In this document: piece after piece, positions 31,183-41,877 of the stretch
How the letters are laid out: each line of letters opens with the position of its first letter
Numbering within the stretch: position 1 is the stretch's first letter
NCBI GenBank assembly: GCA_947039505.1
Contig: CAMQYZ010000001.1
Span: 62,001-126,000 of the forward strand
Length of the DNA: 64,000 bases
Direction: 5' to 3'
Origin: an uncultured Mycoplasma sp.
Lineage (GTDB): Bacteria; Bacillota_I; Bacilli_A; Mycoplasmatales; Metamycoplasmataceae
The notes under the pieces: generated by a model
What the model saw: only the letters and a program-made list of their open reading frames with translations
Database searches by the model: none
What the model was told of the DNA's origin: nothing
Program-made: the position numbers and the translations under genes

Positions 31183-32406
31183 TTATGATTTGATAATTAT
31201 TTCAAATTTAGGTATTTGTTTTTTCTTATTTTTAATAACTTTAAAAATAACTTTACCTTCTCAATTGTAAACTAAATCGATTTTTATATTTTTATTTGTT
31301 TCATTCATAAATCAATTTGTTAATGTTTCATTAGATGCAAATTCAATATTTGTGTCATTACTAACTTTAGTCATTAAAGTATTTCCTAAAACTATGAATT
31401 TATGATCTTCTATTTTTTGGATTTTTGTTTCTTTGTCATGTTCATCATATATTTCACCAACCAATTCTTCCAAAACATCTTCTAAAGTGATTAACCCAAT
31501 AATGCTGTTTTCGTTGTTACTTTTTTTAACAAAGGCCATTCCCACAGCACTCGATCTAAAAACATCTAAAACATGGTGTAAGTTATTATTAATTGTAACT
31601 GTAGGGACTTCAACAATATAATTTAATATTGAAGTATTTTCAGGTAAATTAAAAATATCTTTTAAAAGCAAAATACCAATAAATGTTTTTTTATTTTTAA
31701 CTGGTAATCTAGAAAATCCTGTTTTTTGGAATATTTCTTTAGCCTCTTCTAATGTTGCGCCTTTTTTTAAATATGTTATTTTTTCAATTTTAATATAATG
31801 TTTTTTTATCTTAGTAGAATCTAAATCTAAAGCTCTAGTTGCTAACGACAGTTCTCTATGCTCTAAAACTCCTTCTTTGTATCCCATTTTTAAAATGGTT
31901 TTCATTTCGTCTTCAGTATTTGTGATATTTGATTCAAATGCAAATTTAGAAATAAAAAATGTTATGGGATAAAAAAATCATCGAAATCCTTCTAAAATAA
32001 ATACTACTTTTTGCAAATAACCTCAAGCATATTTTTTAGCCAATATTTTTGGAAAAACTTCTCCAAATACGACAAGTAGAGGAGTGGCTACAAATATTGG
32101 CAATAAAACGGTTAAATAACTATCAGCACCTAACATACTGGTAAATAAAAAAGTAATGATAGTAGAAATGGCAACATTAACTATATTATTACCAATTAAA
32201 ATGGTAGAAATAGTTCAACTAAAACTATTAACATGTTTTTTAATTAACTTCCCTGTTTTGGGGTGTTTTTTTAAATTAGTTTCAATAGATGCTAATGATA
32301 ACGAAGTGTAAGCTGTTTCTGCCGCTGAAAAAAGGGCTGATAAAGCAAATAAAAGTAAAAGTAAAACTATTAACAAAATTAAAATAGGTAGTGGTAATGC
32401 TTGCAT
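31183..32406 (-). CDS. CNNM/CorC (HlyC) family membrane protein with CBS pair
   Basis: A 407-residue protein. An N-terminal DUF21 membrane domain (about 1-190; SALFSAAETAYTSLSL and FGEVFPKILAKKYA) is followed by a CBS pair (TGFSRLPV and GLITLEDVLEELVGEIYDEHD) and a CorC/HlyC-type C-terminal domain. Family members are linked to Mg2+ or Co2+ efflux. It starts two bases after the dnaB stop, so it belongs to the gdpP-rplI-dnaB operon. The start at 32406 (MQALPLPILILL) is preferred over an upstream one inside dnaB. Confidence 0.92.
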
Positions 32407-32407
32407 A

Positions 32408-33748
32408 TTATTTAGTCCTATCTGTAAATTTACCTTTTGCAAGGTTAAAACCTAATTCAATGGTTCCAACAGAGCCATTTCTATGTTTGGAAACTATAAA
32501 GTCTGTTTGTTGCAACATAACATCATGAGCAGCTTCTTTGTCCTTATTATAATAATCTTCTCGATACAAAAAACCAATAATATCGGCATCTTGCTCAATT
32601 GCTCCTGATTCTCTTAAATCTGACATCATAGGTGTTTTATCTTCGCGTTGCTCAACTTTACGACTTAATTGAGAAAGAGCAATTATTGGAATTTCTAATT
32701 CTCTTGCTAATTGTTTTAATGTTCTTGAGATTATAGAAACTTCTTGCTGTCTATTATCAGAATTTGATTTATGTGATAATGGAATCAATTGTAAATAATC
32801 AATAATAACCAAATCTAATTTTCCCTTGTTTTTGAGTCTTCTAGACTTTCAAACTATTTCACTTAATTTAACAGTCGGGGAATCATCGATAAATAAATTA
32901 ATTTTTTCAATTTTGTCTTGTGCCAAGTATAATCTTTTTCAATCTGTTTCATCCATTTTGGAAGGGTTTTTTAATTTATTTCCATCAATATTTCCTTCAA
33001 TAGAGATAATTCTGGTCAAAAGTTGATCAGAAGGCATTTCTAAAGAAAAAAAGGCTACATTGTGTGATTTAGAAACATTATTTGCAATATTAAGAGCAAA
33101 TGCCGTTTTCCCCATAGATGGACGAGCAGCAATGATTATCAAATCTCCTTTTTGCAAACCAGATGTCATAGAATCAAAAGAACTAAATCCAGTAATTAAG
33201 CCGGTTAATTTTTTATCATCTTGTCGACTAACAATATCCTCAATTATTTTTTTAACCAATATTTTTGATTCAACAAATTCATGTGTTTGTCTAGATCTTT
33301 CTAATTCATACATAGTTGCTTGAAATTCTTCAATTAATTCTTCATAATTGACAGAGGGTAAATCAAGTTTATTTAAAATAACTTTCGTGGTGTTATCAAT
33401 TTTTCTCAAATTTGCTTTTGAAGCCAAGGTTTCAAAATAATTAGTAATATTTGTTTCATAACCAGATGATTCAATAAGATATTGAATATACTTTCCGTTG
33501 TCTACTTGGTCAAAAAGTTTTTTTTCTTTTAAGTAATTAATTAAATTTGCACTTTCTATTAATTGATTTTTTTCAATAAGAAAATAAATTGCTTCAAAAA
33601 TGATTTTATTTTTTGGATTATGAAAATCTTCATTAGTTAAATAGGCAACCATTTTAGTAGCAACAGAATTATTTTGAATAGCCAACCCAAGGAGGGCTTC
33701 TTCAATTTCAGGAGAATTATGAGTTTTTTTAGTTTGTATATTATTCAC
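32408..33748 (-). CDS. dnaB: Replicative DNA helicase DnaB
   Basis: A 446-residue hexameric helicase. The N-terminal DnaG-binding domain begins [14 protein letters not shown]. The RecA-like C-terminal domain has Walker [15 protein letters not shown], Walker B VIIDYLQL and [11 protein letters not shown]. It is read through a TGA Trp at 32937-32939. It begins with GTG at 33748, which overlaps the end of rplI by eight bases (GTGAATAA), so initiation is probably coupled to rplI. Confidence 0.96.
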
Positions 33749-34178
33749 TTTTATTCACCACTACTTTTAACATAGCTTCTATTTTATCAAAAATTTTAAT
33801 TGGAACATAAGTTGTTCCTAACGATTCTATTTGAAGATGTGGGACTGAATGTTTGCTTAAATTAAAGCCCAATTCTTTCAATTTTAAATTTACTTTTTTT
33901 GTAGTGATTGATCCGTGAATAACCATATTCGTAACTTTGAGTTCAAACTCCAAAGCAAGCTTAGAAAGTTCTTCTCCCAATAAGATTGCTTCTTTTTGTT
34001 TTTCTTCAAAAATTTTATTTTTATCATCTAATCTTTTTTCTAATTTTGAATTAGATAATTTATTAACTGGCTCCGCAAAACCATTCTTTATTAGAAAATT
34101 TGTTCCATATCCAGACGAAACTTCAATAACATCATTTACTTTACCATCTTTACAATTTTTTATTATAATAACTTTCAT
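33741..34178 (-). CDS. rplI: Large ribosomal subunit protein bL9
   Basis: A 145-residue protein. It starts MKVIIIKNCKDGKVND with the conserved SSGYGTNFLIKNGFA N-terminal RNA-binding domain, a charged connecting helix (about 45-80) and the C-terminal domain containing GSITTKK. An in-frame extension upstream runs into gdpP, and AAGGA before 34178 decides the start. The gdpP-rplI-dnaB order is common in firmicutes. Confidence 0.95.
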   Translation of the reverse strand: MKVIIIKNCKDGKVNDVIEVSSGYGTNFLIKNGFAEPVNKLSNSKLEKRLDDKNKIFEEKQKEAILLGEELSKLALEFELKVTNMVIHGSITTKKVNLKLKELGFNLSKHSVPHLQIESLGTTYVPIKIFDKIEAMLKVVVNKSE

Positions 34179-34188
34179 TTTTCTATCC

Positions 34189-36168
34189 TTAATTTTTATT
34201 ACTAATAATTGCTTGAATAACATTATCAGTGAAAACCTTGATTGTTTCTTTGTTCTTGAAATCAGAAATGGCTGCCGACGCTGAGAAATGACCACCACCA
34301 CCAACTTCTTCAGCAATTATTTGAACATTAGTTTTGATTCCTCGAGCAGATAACTTAAATATGTCGTTATCTGAGCTGTGTTGTTTTTCTTGCTTAGCAA
34401 TAACAAATGCGGCTCTTCTATCATCAATTCTTAAAATTTCATCAGCCGCCATAGAAACAACATCACTAGGCACAACTTCATCATATGAAGTTAATCAATA
34501 GCCTGGCTTGATTTCTCTTAGGTTATTTAATATCTTAATAATTAATTCATGAATATCATTTGATATTTTTAAAATAGAAATTGACTTTTCAGATTTAGCA
34601 CCTCATTCCCCCAAGAGAGAAGCAGCAAAAAAGGTTTTTGAACTTGTTGATTTTTGAAATTGATTTGAATCCATATACAATCCATCCATTAACATTTGAA
34701 TTGCATTATTTGTTAAAATTGATTTCATATCATTAAATGCAATTAATTCTGTTATTATTTCACAAGTTGAAGAAGCAGTTGATTCCACAAAAACATTTAA
34801 ATCAACAAGGATTTCATCTAATTTTGAAATCCTATGATGATCAAATATAAAAATATTATTAGGAAGTGGTTTTAAAAATATTTTTGGATTCTCAACTCTC
34901 GATGAATCAGCACAATCCAATACTACAACTAATGTTTTTTTATCAGTAATAGAATTGGCCTTTGATGCAGATATAAAAATTTTTGATTCATTAGGAATAT
35001 ATTTGCTAATTGATTTTTTTGCAGTATTATCAAAAGTTTGATTTTGGATATAAGCTTCTTTATCAAAATATTTTGCTATTTCATATATAGCCATTGAAGA
35101 ACCTATGGCATCAAGATCAGCAAACTTATGACCATAAATAATAACTTTATCAATTGATTGATCTAATAATCTTTCTTTTAAGTTTTGAGAAATATGTTTA
35201 ATTCTTGTTCTACTTTCATTAACAGAAATTTCAGATTTAGAACCATAATATCTTGGTTTTTCTTTTGCAGAAATAATTGTTACTTGATCACCACCACGTG
35301 TTTGAGATTGTCTAATACCAACTTTAGCCATTTCATTTAATTTATCAAATTTATTTGAACCAATTCCAAATCCAACAGAAACAGAAACTTGAACATTTTT
35401 TAAATTATCATTATTTTTTAATGATTCGAATTCATAAAAGTTAGTTTCAATCATTTTATCCAAATGAGATTTATTAGTAATTAAAATAAATTTACCATTT
35501 ACATATTGACGAAAAGTTAAATTATATTTTCTGGAAATAGAATCCAATAAATTAATTACCATTGATTGAACAATGAAGATTTCTTCTTCTGAAAGAATTG
35601 ATTGAAATTGTTGAAAATTATCAATATCTAATTCTCCAATTACTGTTTTTTCTAGTTCATGATATTTAATAGCTGTTTGTTCTTCTGTAATGTCCTTAAA
35701 TGTTAGCATTAATTGTTTAGGGAAATATTTCACTTGATAAAATAAATTATTTTTGGAAATAATTGTTTCATATTCTTCCACAATAGTAGCGATGTTCAAT
35801 GAAGGAATTAATTCAATAATAGATTTATCTATAATTTTTTTATTAAATCTAGAAGAAATAAAATCAGAAATTCAAATTATTTTTCCTGAAGATGATAATA
35901 CAATAATTCCCATTCCTGAGTTAGAAACAACATTTTCAAAATAAAAATTAACAGATTTTTTAACACCAAAACTTCTTTCTTTATTTCATTTGTAATTTCA
36001 AACTACAAAAAACAATATGGCAGGAGAAAGAAATGATAGCAATATGACTATAGGAAGTTTAATTGCGATATCAAAATCCAATGAACCAATTAAAATAATG
36101 GTCACCAAGATTAATGCAACAAATATAATTAATGTGGTAATTCAGAATGCTTTTATATTTTTTTTCAT
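34189..36168 (-). CDS. gdpP: Cyclic di-AMP phosphodiesterase GdpP
   Basis: A 659-residue membrane phosphodiesterase. Two N-terminal helices (about 8-28 and 36-57) are followed by a PAS-like domain (about 70-150), a degenerate GGDEF domain (about 155-300, with SQTRGGDQV in place of an active site) and a DHH domain. The DHH domain has GHKFADLDAIGSS (346-358), VLDCADSS and FDHHR (443-446). DHHA1 with GGGGHFSASA ends the protein. The whole is read through several TGA codons. It degrades c-di-AMP made by CdaM at 4.6-5.2 kb. It heads the gdpP-rplI-dnaB-CorC operon. Confidence 0.95.
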
Positions 36169-36224
36169 AATTTATAATATATTATAACAATTTTATTGTG
36201 AATATTAAGCATAAAAAGACAAAG

Positions 36225-36247
36225 AAAAACAACTCATAGTTGTTTTT
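36225..36247 (-). terminator. Terminator of the rpsF-ssb-rpsR operon
   Basis: AAAAACAACT / AGTTGTTTTT with a 3-base loop, 20 bases downstream of the rpsR stop. T-rich sequence follows on the minus strand. It separates the operon from gdpP. Confidence 0.82.
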
Positions 36248-36266
36248 TGTGTTCTTATTAAATATT

Positions 36267-36521
36267 TTATTTTCTAACTCTTTCAGAAATGAAAGGTATT
36301 AGAGCCATAATTCTAGCTCTTTTGATGCTTGTAGATAATAATCTTTGGTGTCTTGAACAAGTTCCAGTAACTCTAGAAGGCAAAATTTTACCATGTGAAT
36401 TGATAAATCTACCAACCAAAGCAACATCTTTAAAATCGATATACTCAATTCTTTCTAAACAGAAAAAACATGGTTTCTTTTTGAAAATTTTTTTTGTTGG
36501 TTTTTTATTAAAACTATTCAT
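36267..36521 (-). CDS. rpsR: Small ribosomal subunit protein bS18
   Basis: An 84-residue protein. It has KKPCFFCLERIEYIDFKD (a cysteine pair at the N-terminus, as in zinc-type S18), then SHGKILPSRVTGTCSRHQR and a basic C-terminus. Third gene of rpsF-ssb-rpsR. It binds the 30S platform next to bS6. Confidence 0.96.
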   Translation of the reverse strand: MNSFNKKPTKKIFKKKPCFFCLERIEYIDFKDVALVGRFINSHGKILPSRVTGTCSRHQRLLSTSIKRARIMALIPFISERVRK

Positions 36522-36552
36522 AATTTACTCCTTTTTTTAATTTTTTAATTTT

Positions 36553-37008
36553 TTATAAATCTAGTTCTCAAGGAACATCATCTTGCTCATTTTCATCTTG
36601 AGAAAATGTTGCTTCTTGAAAATTAGAATTTTTTGGTTTTGTCTCAAATACAGCTGTACTATAGTCATCATTAGTTTTTCCTGATGTTCTAGCCAAAACT
36701 ACACTTCTTGGTTCTAAGTGTTTCACTGCTATTGGAACAACAGAAAATGAATTAATTATTTCACCTTTATCATTCTTATAACTAGAAGTTTGAATAGAAC
36801 CATCAACTGATAATAAATCTCCTTTATTAACGTATTTACTAAAATACTCTGCAGTTTTTCCAAAAATAGTTAAAGGTATAAAATCAGTGGTGTCTTTTGA
36901 AAATTCTCTATTAACTGCCAAAGTTGCCCTTGCATATGTATTTAAATTTTTTGATTCAAACATTGATGGAGTAGATGAAATTCTTCCCACTAATAAAACT
37001 TTATTCAC
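36553..37008 (-). CDS. ssb: Single-stranded DNA-binding protein
   Basis: A 151-residue protein with an OB fold (NKVLLVGRISSTP, ARATLAVNREF, DFIPLTIFGKTAEY). A disordered acidic tail follows, ending DDVPWELDL, read through a TGA Trp. The usual tip in related bacteria is DDDIPF-like, so here the Pro-aromatic pair is kept but three residues follow it. The GTG at 37008 is preferred because upstream codons overlap rpsF and the domain begins there. The gene is coupled to rpsF. Confidence 0.93.
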
Positions 37009-37009
37009 C

Positions 37010-37444
37010 TTATTCTTCTTCCGAAACAAATGGTTTTGGTTTTCTTACATATGGTTTTTTAGTTGTTGAATCACTTGATGTTTCAGAATTTTCATTTTCT
37101 TCTCTTTTAACATATGGTTTTTTAACAAATGGTTTTTTAATTTTTTTAGGATTAGCTTTTCTGTTTAAACCTTTTTCAGAATCTAAATTAATAACCATTT
37201 GTCTTCAAATAACTTTTGTTATATTACATTTTCTTGTGAATTCAATAACTTCTTCACCGGTTGCTGAAACATTAATTAAAATGTAAATAGCATTTTTTGA
37301 TTTATTGATTTTGTATGCTAATTCAGTATTTTCTAATTTTTCAACTTTTAGATCTTTTGATTTAAAAGTTGATTCACACATTTCTTGTGCAATTTGAGAA
37401 TTTGAACTAGGGTCTAAAATCAACATTATTTCATATTTTGACAT
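37010..37444 (-). CDS. rpsF: Small ribosomal subunit protein bS6 with charged tail
   Basis: A 144-residue protein. Residues 1-95 are a normal bS6 domain (MSKYEIMLILDP, then LAYKINKSKNAIYILI). The last roughly 50 residues form a low-complexity tail with repeated KKPFVKK, KKPYVRK and KPKPF units, then EEE. A TGA Trp at 37202-37204 hides the join. The tail is basic where E. coli S6 has polyglutamate. AAGGAGG precedes the start. A hairpin in the leader may serve autoregulation. Confidence 0.94.
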
Positions 37445-37471
37445 GTTGACCTCCTTATGGTCTATAATCTG

Positions 37472-37488
37472 GACTAATGTATTTAGTC
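37472..37488 (-). promoter_or_regulatory. Leader hairpin of the rpsF operon
   Basis: GACTAA / TTAGTC with a 5-base loop lies in the roughly 60-base leader between the -10 box (37513-37518, TATAAT) and the rpsF ribosome-binding site. Many rpsF operons carry an S6:S18-binding leader RNA, but I do not see that motif's conserved core clearly, so only the hairpin is claimed. Confidence 0.4.
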
Positions 37489-37553
37489 AAGGAGTTTAAT
37501 TACTCAATAAACATTATAATCTATATTTAATATAAAATTCTAAAATCTATTAT

Positions 37554-38123
37554 TTATTCGTTTTTTAGAGAATAAATAAATTCTTGTAATTTGTCAATGT
37601 TTTTATTTTTTTGAGATGAACACAGAAATAAATTTTCAGAACCAAATGATGCAATGATTGGATTTTGCTTAATTTTATGTCTTTCTGATTGTGTAGTACG
37701 ATCAATCTTGGTTCCTATTAAAATAATTTTGAAATTCTTCTGAGATATATAATTAAAAAAGGCAATGTCTTCTTCAAGCATTCCGTGTCTTGTATCAAAT
37801 AGTAAAAAAACATGTGATAGTTTCGTTGAATTACTAAAATATTCATCAAGCATAATATGCATTTTTTCTTTTTGACTTTTTGACATTTTTGCAAATCCAT
37901 AACCAGGTAGATCCACTACCATAATCCCTTTATTTGTATCAAAGTAATTAATAAGTTGGGTTCTACCAGGAGTTTTTGAAGTTTTAGCTAATTTGTTATT
38001 ATTGGATAAAGCATTAATTAAAGAAGATTTTCCAACATTACTACGACCAATAAAACAAACTTCTGGAAAGTTGTGTTCTAATCAGTTTTCTTGAGATGAA
38101 GATGATTTAATAAAGTTTCACAT
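37554..38123 (-). CDS. engB: Ribosome biogenesis GTPase EngB (YsxC/YihA)
   Basis: A 189-residue small GTPase. It has the G1 loop GRSNVGKSSLIN, KTPGRTQLINYF at G2, VVDLPGYGFAK at G3, GTKIDRTTQSE at G4 and a C-terminal helix. The N-terminal half is hidden by TGA Trp codons (MWNFIKSSSSQENWLEHNF). It is needed for large-subunit assembly. It starts 18 bases after the coaD stop. Confidence 0.94.
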
Positions 38124-38141
38124 ATATTTAATAATACTTTA

Positions 38142-38567
38142 TTAATTAATTTTCAACAATTTTTTATGTCGAATCAATGTGGATGAAATATTTTTATAAT
38201 GATATTCAGGGAAAAATAATATTGTTTCCAAATTGTTATTAACAAAATTATTAGTATTAGCAAGATTTAATTCATAATCGAAGTCTATTTTGGTTCTTGA
38301 GCTGCGAATCAAAAAACCAGCTCCTAACTCACTTGCTAGCGTCGCTGTTAACTTTGTTTTGTTAATCAAAATAACAACTTGATTATTATCTTTAAAAATG
38401 TTTTGAATATTTTTTTTATTTGCTTCAAAATCATTTTCAATTGCTTTATCAGGATTAAGAGTCACCACAATATATATTAAATCAAAAAGTTTAAGAGCTT
38501 TTTTAATTATAGATATGTGACCTTCATGAAGGGGATTAAATGATCCAGGATAAATTGCTATTTTCAT
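38142..38567 (-). CDS. coaD: Phosphopantetheine adenylyltransferase
   Basis: A 141-residue nucleotidyltransferase. Nucleotide-binding AIYPGSFNPLHEGHISII carries the HxGH-type motif. RSSRTKIDFDYELNLANTN matches the CoaD RxxSDFxYE segment, and NISSTLIR is the C-terminal ISSxxxR motif. It makes dephospho-CoA from phosphopantetheine. NadD shares the fold, but the second motif fits CoaD better. Confidence 0.92.
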   Translation of the reverse strand: MKIAIYPGSFNPLHEGHISIIKKALKLFDLIYIVVTLNPDKAIENDFEANKKNIQNIFKDNNQVVILINKTKLTATLASELGAGFLIRSSRTKIDFDYELNLANTNNFVNNNLETILFFPEYHYKNISSTLIRHKKLLKIN

Positions 38568-38632
38568 ATTTTAATTTTACAATAAAACAAAAAAAACAAA
38601 AATTTTTGTTTTTTATGGTTATATAAAATTTT

Positions 38633-41600
38633 CTAGAATAATCCCGGAATTACTAATCCACCAATTAATCCTAAAGACGCAATACTTATTAATATTACAA
38701 TAATTAACATTGTTTTAACAACAGGTTTACTTGATAATTTTAAACGCTTTTGTGTTCCAGCTAAAGAAATTGATGAAACAACAATCATTCCGACAGCTAT
38801 TAATCCAACCAATATAGGTCACACTATTTGAACATTTATAAAAGGATTTATTTGAAATAAAGCTGATTCTTCTTCAATAATTCTATCCAAAATATCTATA
38901 CTTGTTTTTATTTCATCTGACAATATTTTTGTTTGAGATAAATTCATAGAAAAGTCAGTTGTATATACTTCTATATCATTACCAATTTTTTGAATACGAG
39001 ATCACACAAAGATATTTTTATAAGAAGTTATTCCAGCATCTAGTATATTCATAATTTTTATTAAGTCTTTTTCTGGAGACACAACTCCTATTGGAGTGTT
39101 TTCTTTTCTAAACATTAAAGAATTATAAATGTTTGAAGAAGTAATCAAAGAACTAAGTATGTTATATTCATAATTTTTTTCTAAAATATTAACTTTTTCT
39201 CTTGAACTAGGATTTAATTTTTGGAAAATTGTATCAATTGCTGTAGCAAAATCAACTTCTCCTCACTTTAATTCAATTGCATTTCCTGTTTCTAAAGAAT
39301 TTTCTGTAATATTATTAATTCCAAATCCAAATGTTGACAATAATCTATCATAAATATTAATTGAATTTATCTTAGTTTGTGACGCTAAAGAATTAAAGCT
39401 TGATAAAGTTTCTTGATTAGAAGCAAAACTAGTAAACAATTCCAAAACTGATTGTTCTCCACCATTAGTAGAAATAGCACTAAAGATTGAATTTCCAAAA
39501 TATGTTATTTTTGAATTATACTCCTTTTCACCAAAGTACAATAAATCAAATAATGATTTCATTTTTTGAGATCCAGTTAAAACATCTGCTGTTTCTAAAA
39601 CTTTTGGATTTGAACTTGTTCAATTAAATAATCCTGCTGTTTGATCAAATTTTAAAAATGAATTAACATCAGTAATTTTCATTTTATTATCCACATTTGA
39701 ATCTAAATATTTCTTAATTTCTTTATAATAAAATTCATTTATTGGATTAATTAATACATCTTTCATTTCTGCAAATTTAATTTTTATTAGTTCTGCAAGT
39801 TGTTTTTCAACCAACAAATCTTTATCTTTACTTGTACTATCAATAATTAGTTTGACATTATCTAAAATCAATTGTCTTTGAGCTTTATTTTCAATTGACA
39901 ACAATCTTTCTTTTACAATATCATTTGCAGTTCCGCCAACACCAATCTCATAAATATTTTTAAGATTTCATGGTTCAGAGGGCATTAATTGTTCCATTAT
40001 TTCTTGATATATAGAATACTCATCTACAATACTAGAATACATTTCTCTTCCTGTATAATCATTAGATTCGCTTCTTCAAGAAATATCTTTATAAATTTGA
40101 CCCTCTTGAGAATAAGTTATTTTATTATAAAGTTTTTGTCCTAACTTTGTAACTCCAACACCTTGATCTTCTTTTGATCATGATTCATAAATTTTAGCTA
40201 AATAAGCAATAACTTCACTTTCTGAATTAATTCATTTAGATGAAATGGCTGTTGATACAGCAGGCTTTACTGTGGTATCTGAAACAAAACCAGGATCTTC
40301 AAAGAATATTTTTTTAGTCAAAATAGTATTTAAAGATATAACAAACCCTGTTCTTGAAGGAATAGGAACACCAGATACAGAAAATCCCATTAAATCATTA
40401 AAGTAAAGACCTTGTTTGTAAATATTTTTAGTTGTTGAAGTTTCGGTTTTTAAAGAAACAGATAATTGAGATAAATCATCATCAGAAACTCCAATTTCAG
40501 CCATTACTTCATCAGAAAATTCAATTTTTGTAGAACCTATATTACTAATTGCACCTTCAAGTACACCCAAAATTAAAGATTGTTTTTTGGTAGCGGAAAC
40601 TTTATCACCTTCAAAACCAAAAAGATCTTTATATGCTTGGTCTTGTTTATTTTTGTAAAATAAATTTAAATTGAATTCTGTATCATTACCTAAATAATAT
40701 TCATATTTTTTGTTTATTTTTGTATTTGAAGTTCCACCAACATCTGTATAACTAGCATTTGAAACCAATAAGTCTGTTGAGAAAAATTTAATGTTTGTTA
40801 TTGTATCATCTGTTGGATAAGTTGGAACAGTAGAATCTATTGTAGAATTTACAATTCCAAAATTTGAAACACCAGAAACTTTTATATTACTAAATTGATC
40901 TCCATCTCTTAATTTAACTACAACAAAAAGTTTACCATTACTTTTAGATAATACAAAATTATCCATAACTTGTTTAAAGTTATTTGCAGGATCTTCCAAT
41001 GAATTCATTCCTAAATTAGTTCATCTACCGAAAATTTCTAAATCTGTTTGACTTTTTGATAATTTAATACTTGGATCTGTGATTTGTTGATTACTATTTC
41101 TAATAATTAAACTACCTCTTGCTGTCATACCAGTTAATGATGAATTAGAAAAATCAAAATCTAATTTAATATCTTCCGAAACTGATGCTAAATCAATTTC
41201 CGCAATTGTTATTTCCGTTTTATAATCACCTGTCAAAGCAACATCAGTCATTATACCTGTTACAAGATCAACAACTTTAGATGGCTTGTTACTCAAAGTT
41301 CTTATTCTATGAGAATCACTTGAACCTGAAACAAAACCTGACAACATTTTTATATTGGTATCTAATTCTTCTTGCGTACCTGAAACTGCTACAAATTCTT
41401 TTCAACCAAGAGTATCTTTAATTGTTTCTCAAATAGCAATATTACCTGATGAACGCAATGATTCTCTAACAACCAAAACATCAGATCATGCAATTAAATC
41501 ATTAATTTTTGAAACTATATATTTAAAAGATGCTATTTCTGAAAATTGAGAAAAGTTTGATTCCAAGTTTGTTTTAATGTCTATTCATTGTTTTTTTGCA

Positions 41601-41875
41601 ATTACTAATTGTGCTGTTGTACCTGCATCTCCTGTATCTGGATTTATAAATGTAAAATTTTTAAAATAAAATTCTGAATTTGTCAAAGCATCTTTAGAAA
41701 CCTCGTTCAAACTTCTTGAATTATAAGAATTGTTTGTCATTTGATTATTAGATAATTGATTAATTGATGATCCAACAAAACCTGCTGATGATAACAATAA
41801 AGTGGTTGCAGAAGCAGCTATAACTCCAAATGTTTTTAAAACTGAATATGCTTTTTTATTTTTTAATTTATTCAT
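38633..41875 (-). CDS. Large membrane-anchored surface protein of the F1-like ATPase neighbourhood
   Basis: A 1080-residue protein. One helix lies near the N-terminus (about 14-35, with no lipobox cysteine), then a roughly 960-residue Ser/Thr/Asn-rich part expected outside the cell. Two membrane helices end the protein (about 1020-1043 and 1056-1078), so both ends are membrane-bound. At least nine TGA codons split it under the standard code. A segment near residues 215-255 resembles the beta module seen in the neighbouring surface proteins. It starts two bases after the stop of the multi-spanning gene upstream, so the two are co-expressed and probably assemble together. Family not recognised. 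Confidence 0.8.
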
Positions 41876-41877
41876 AA

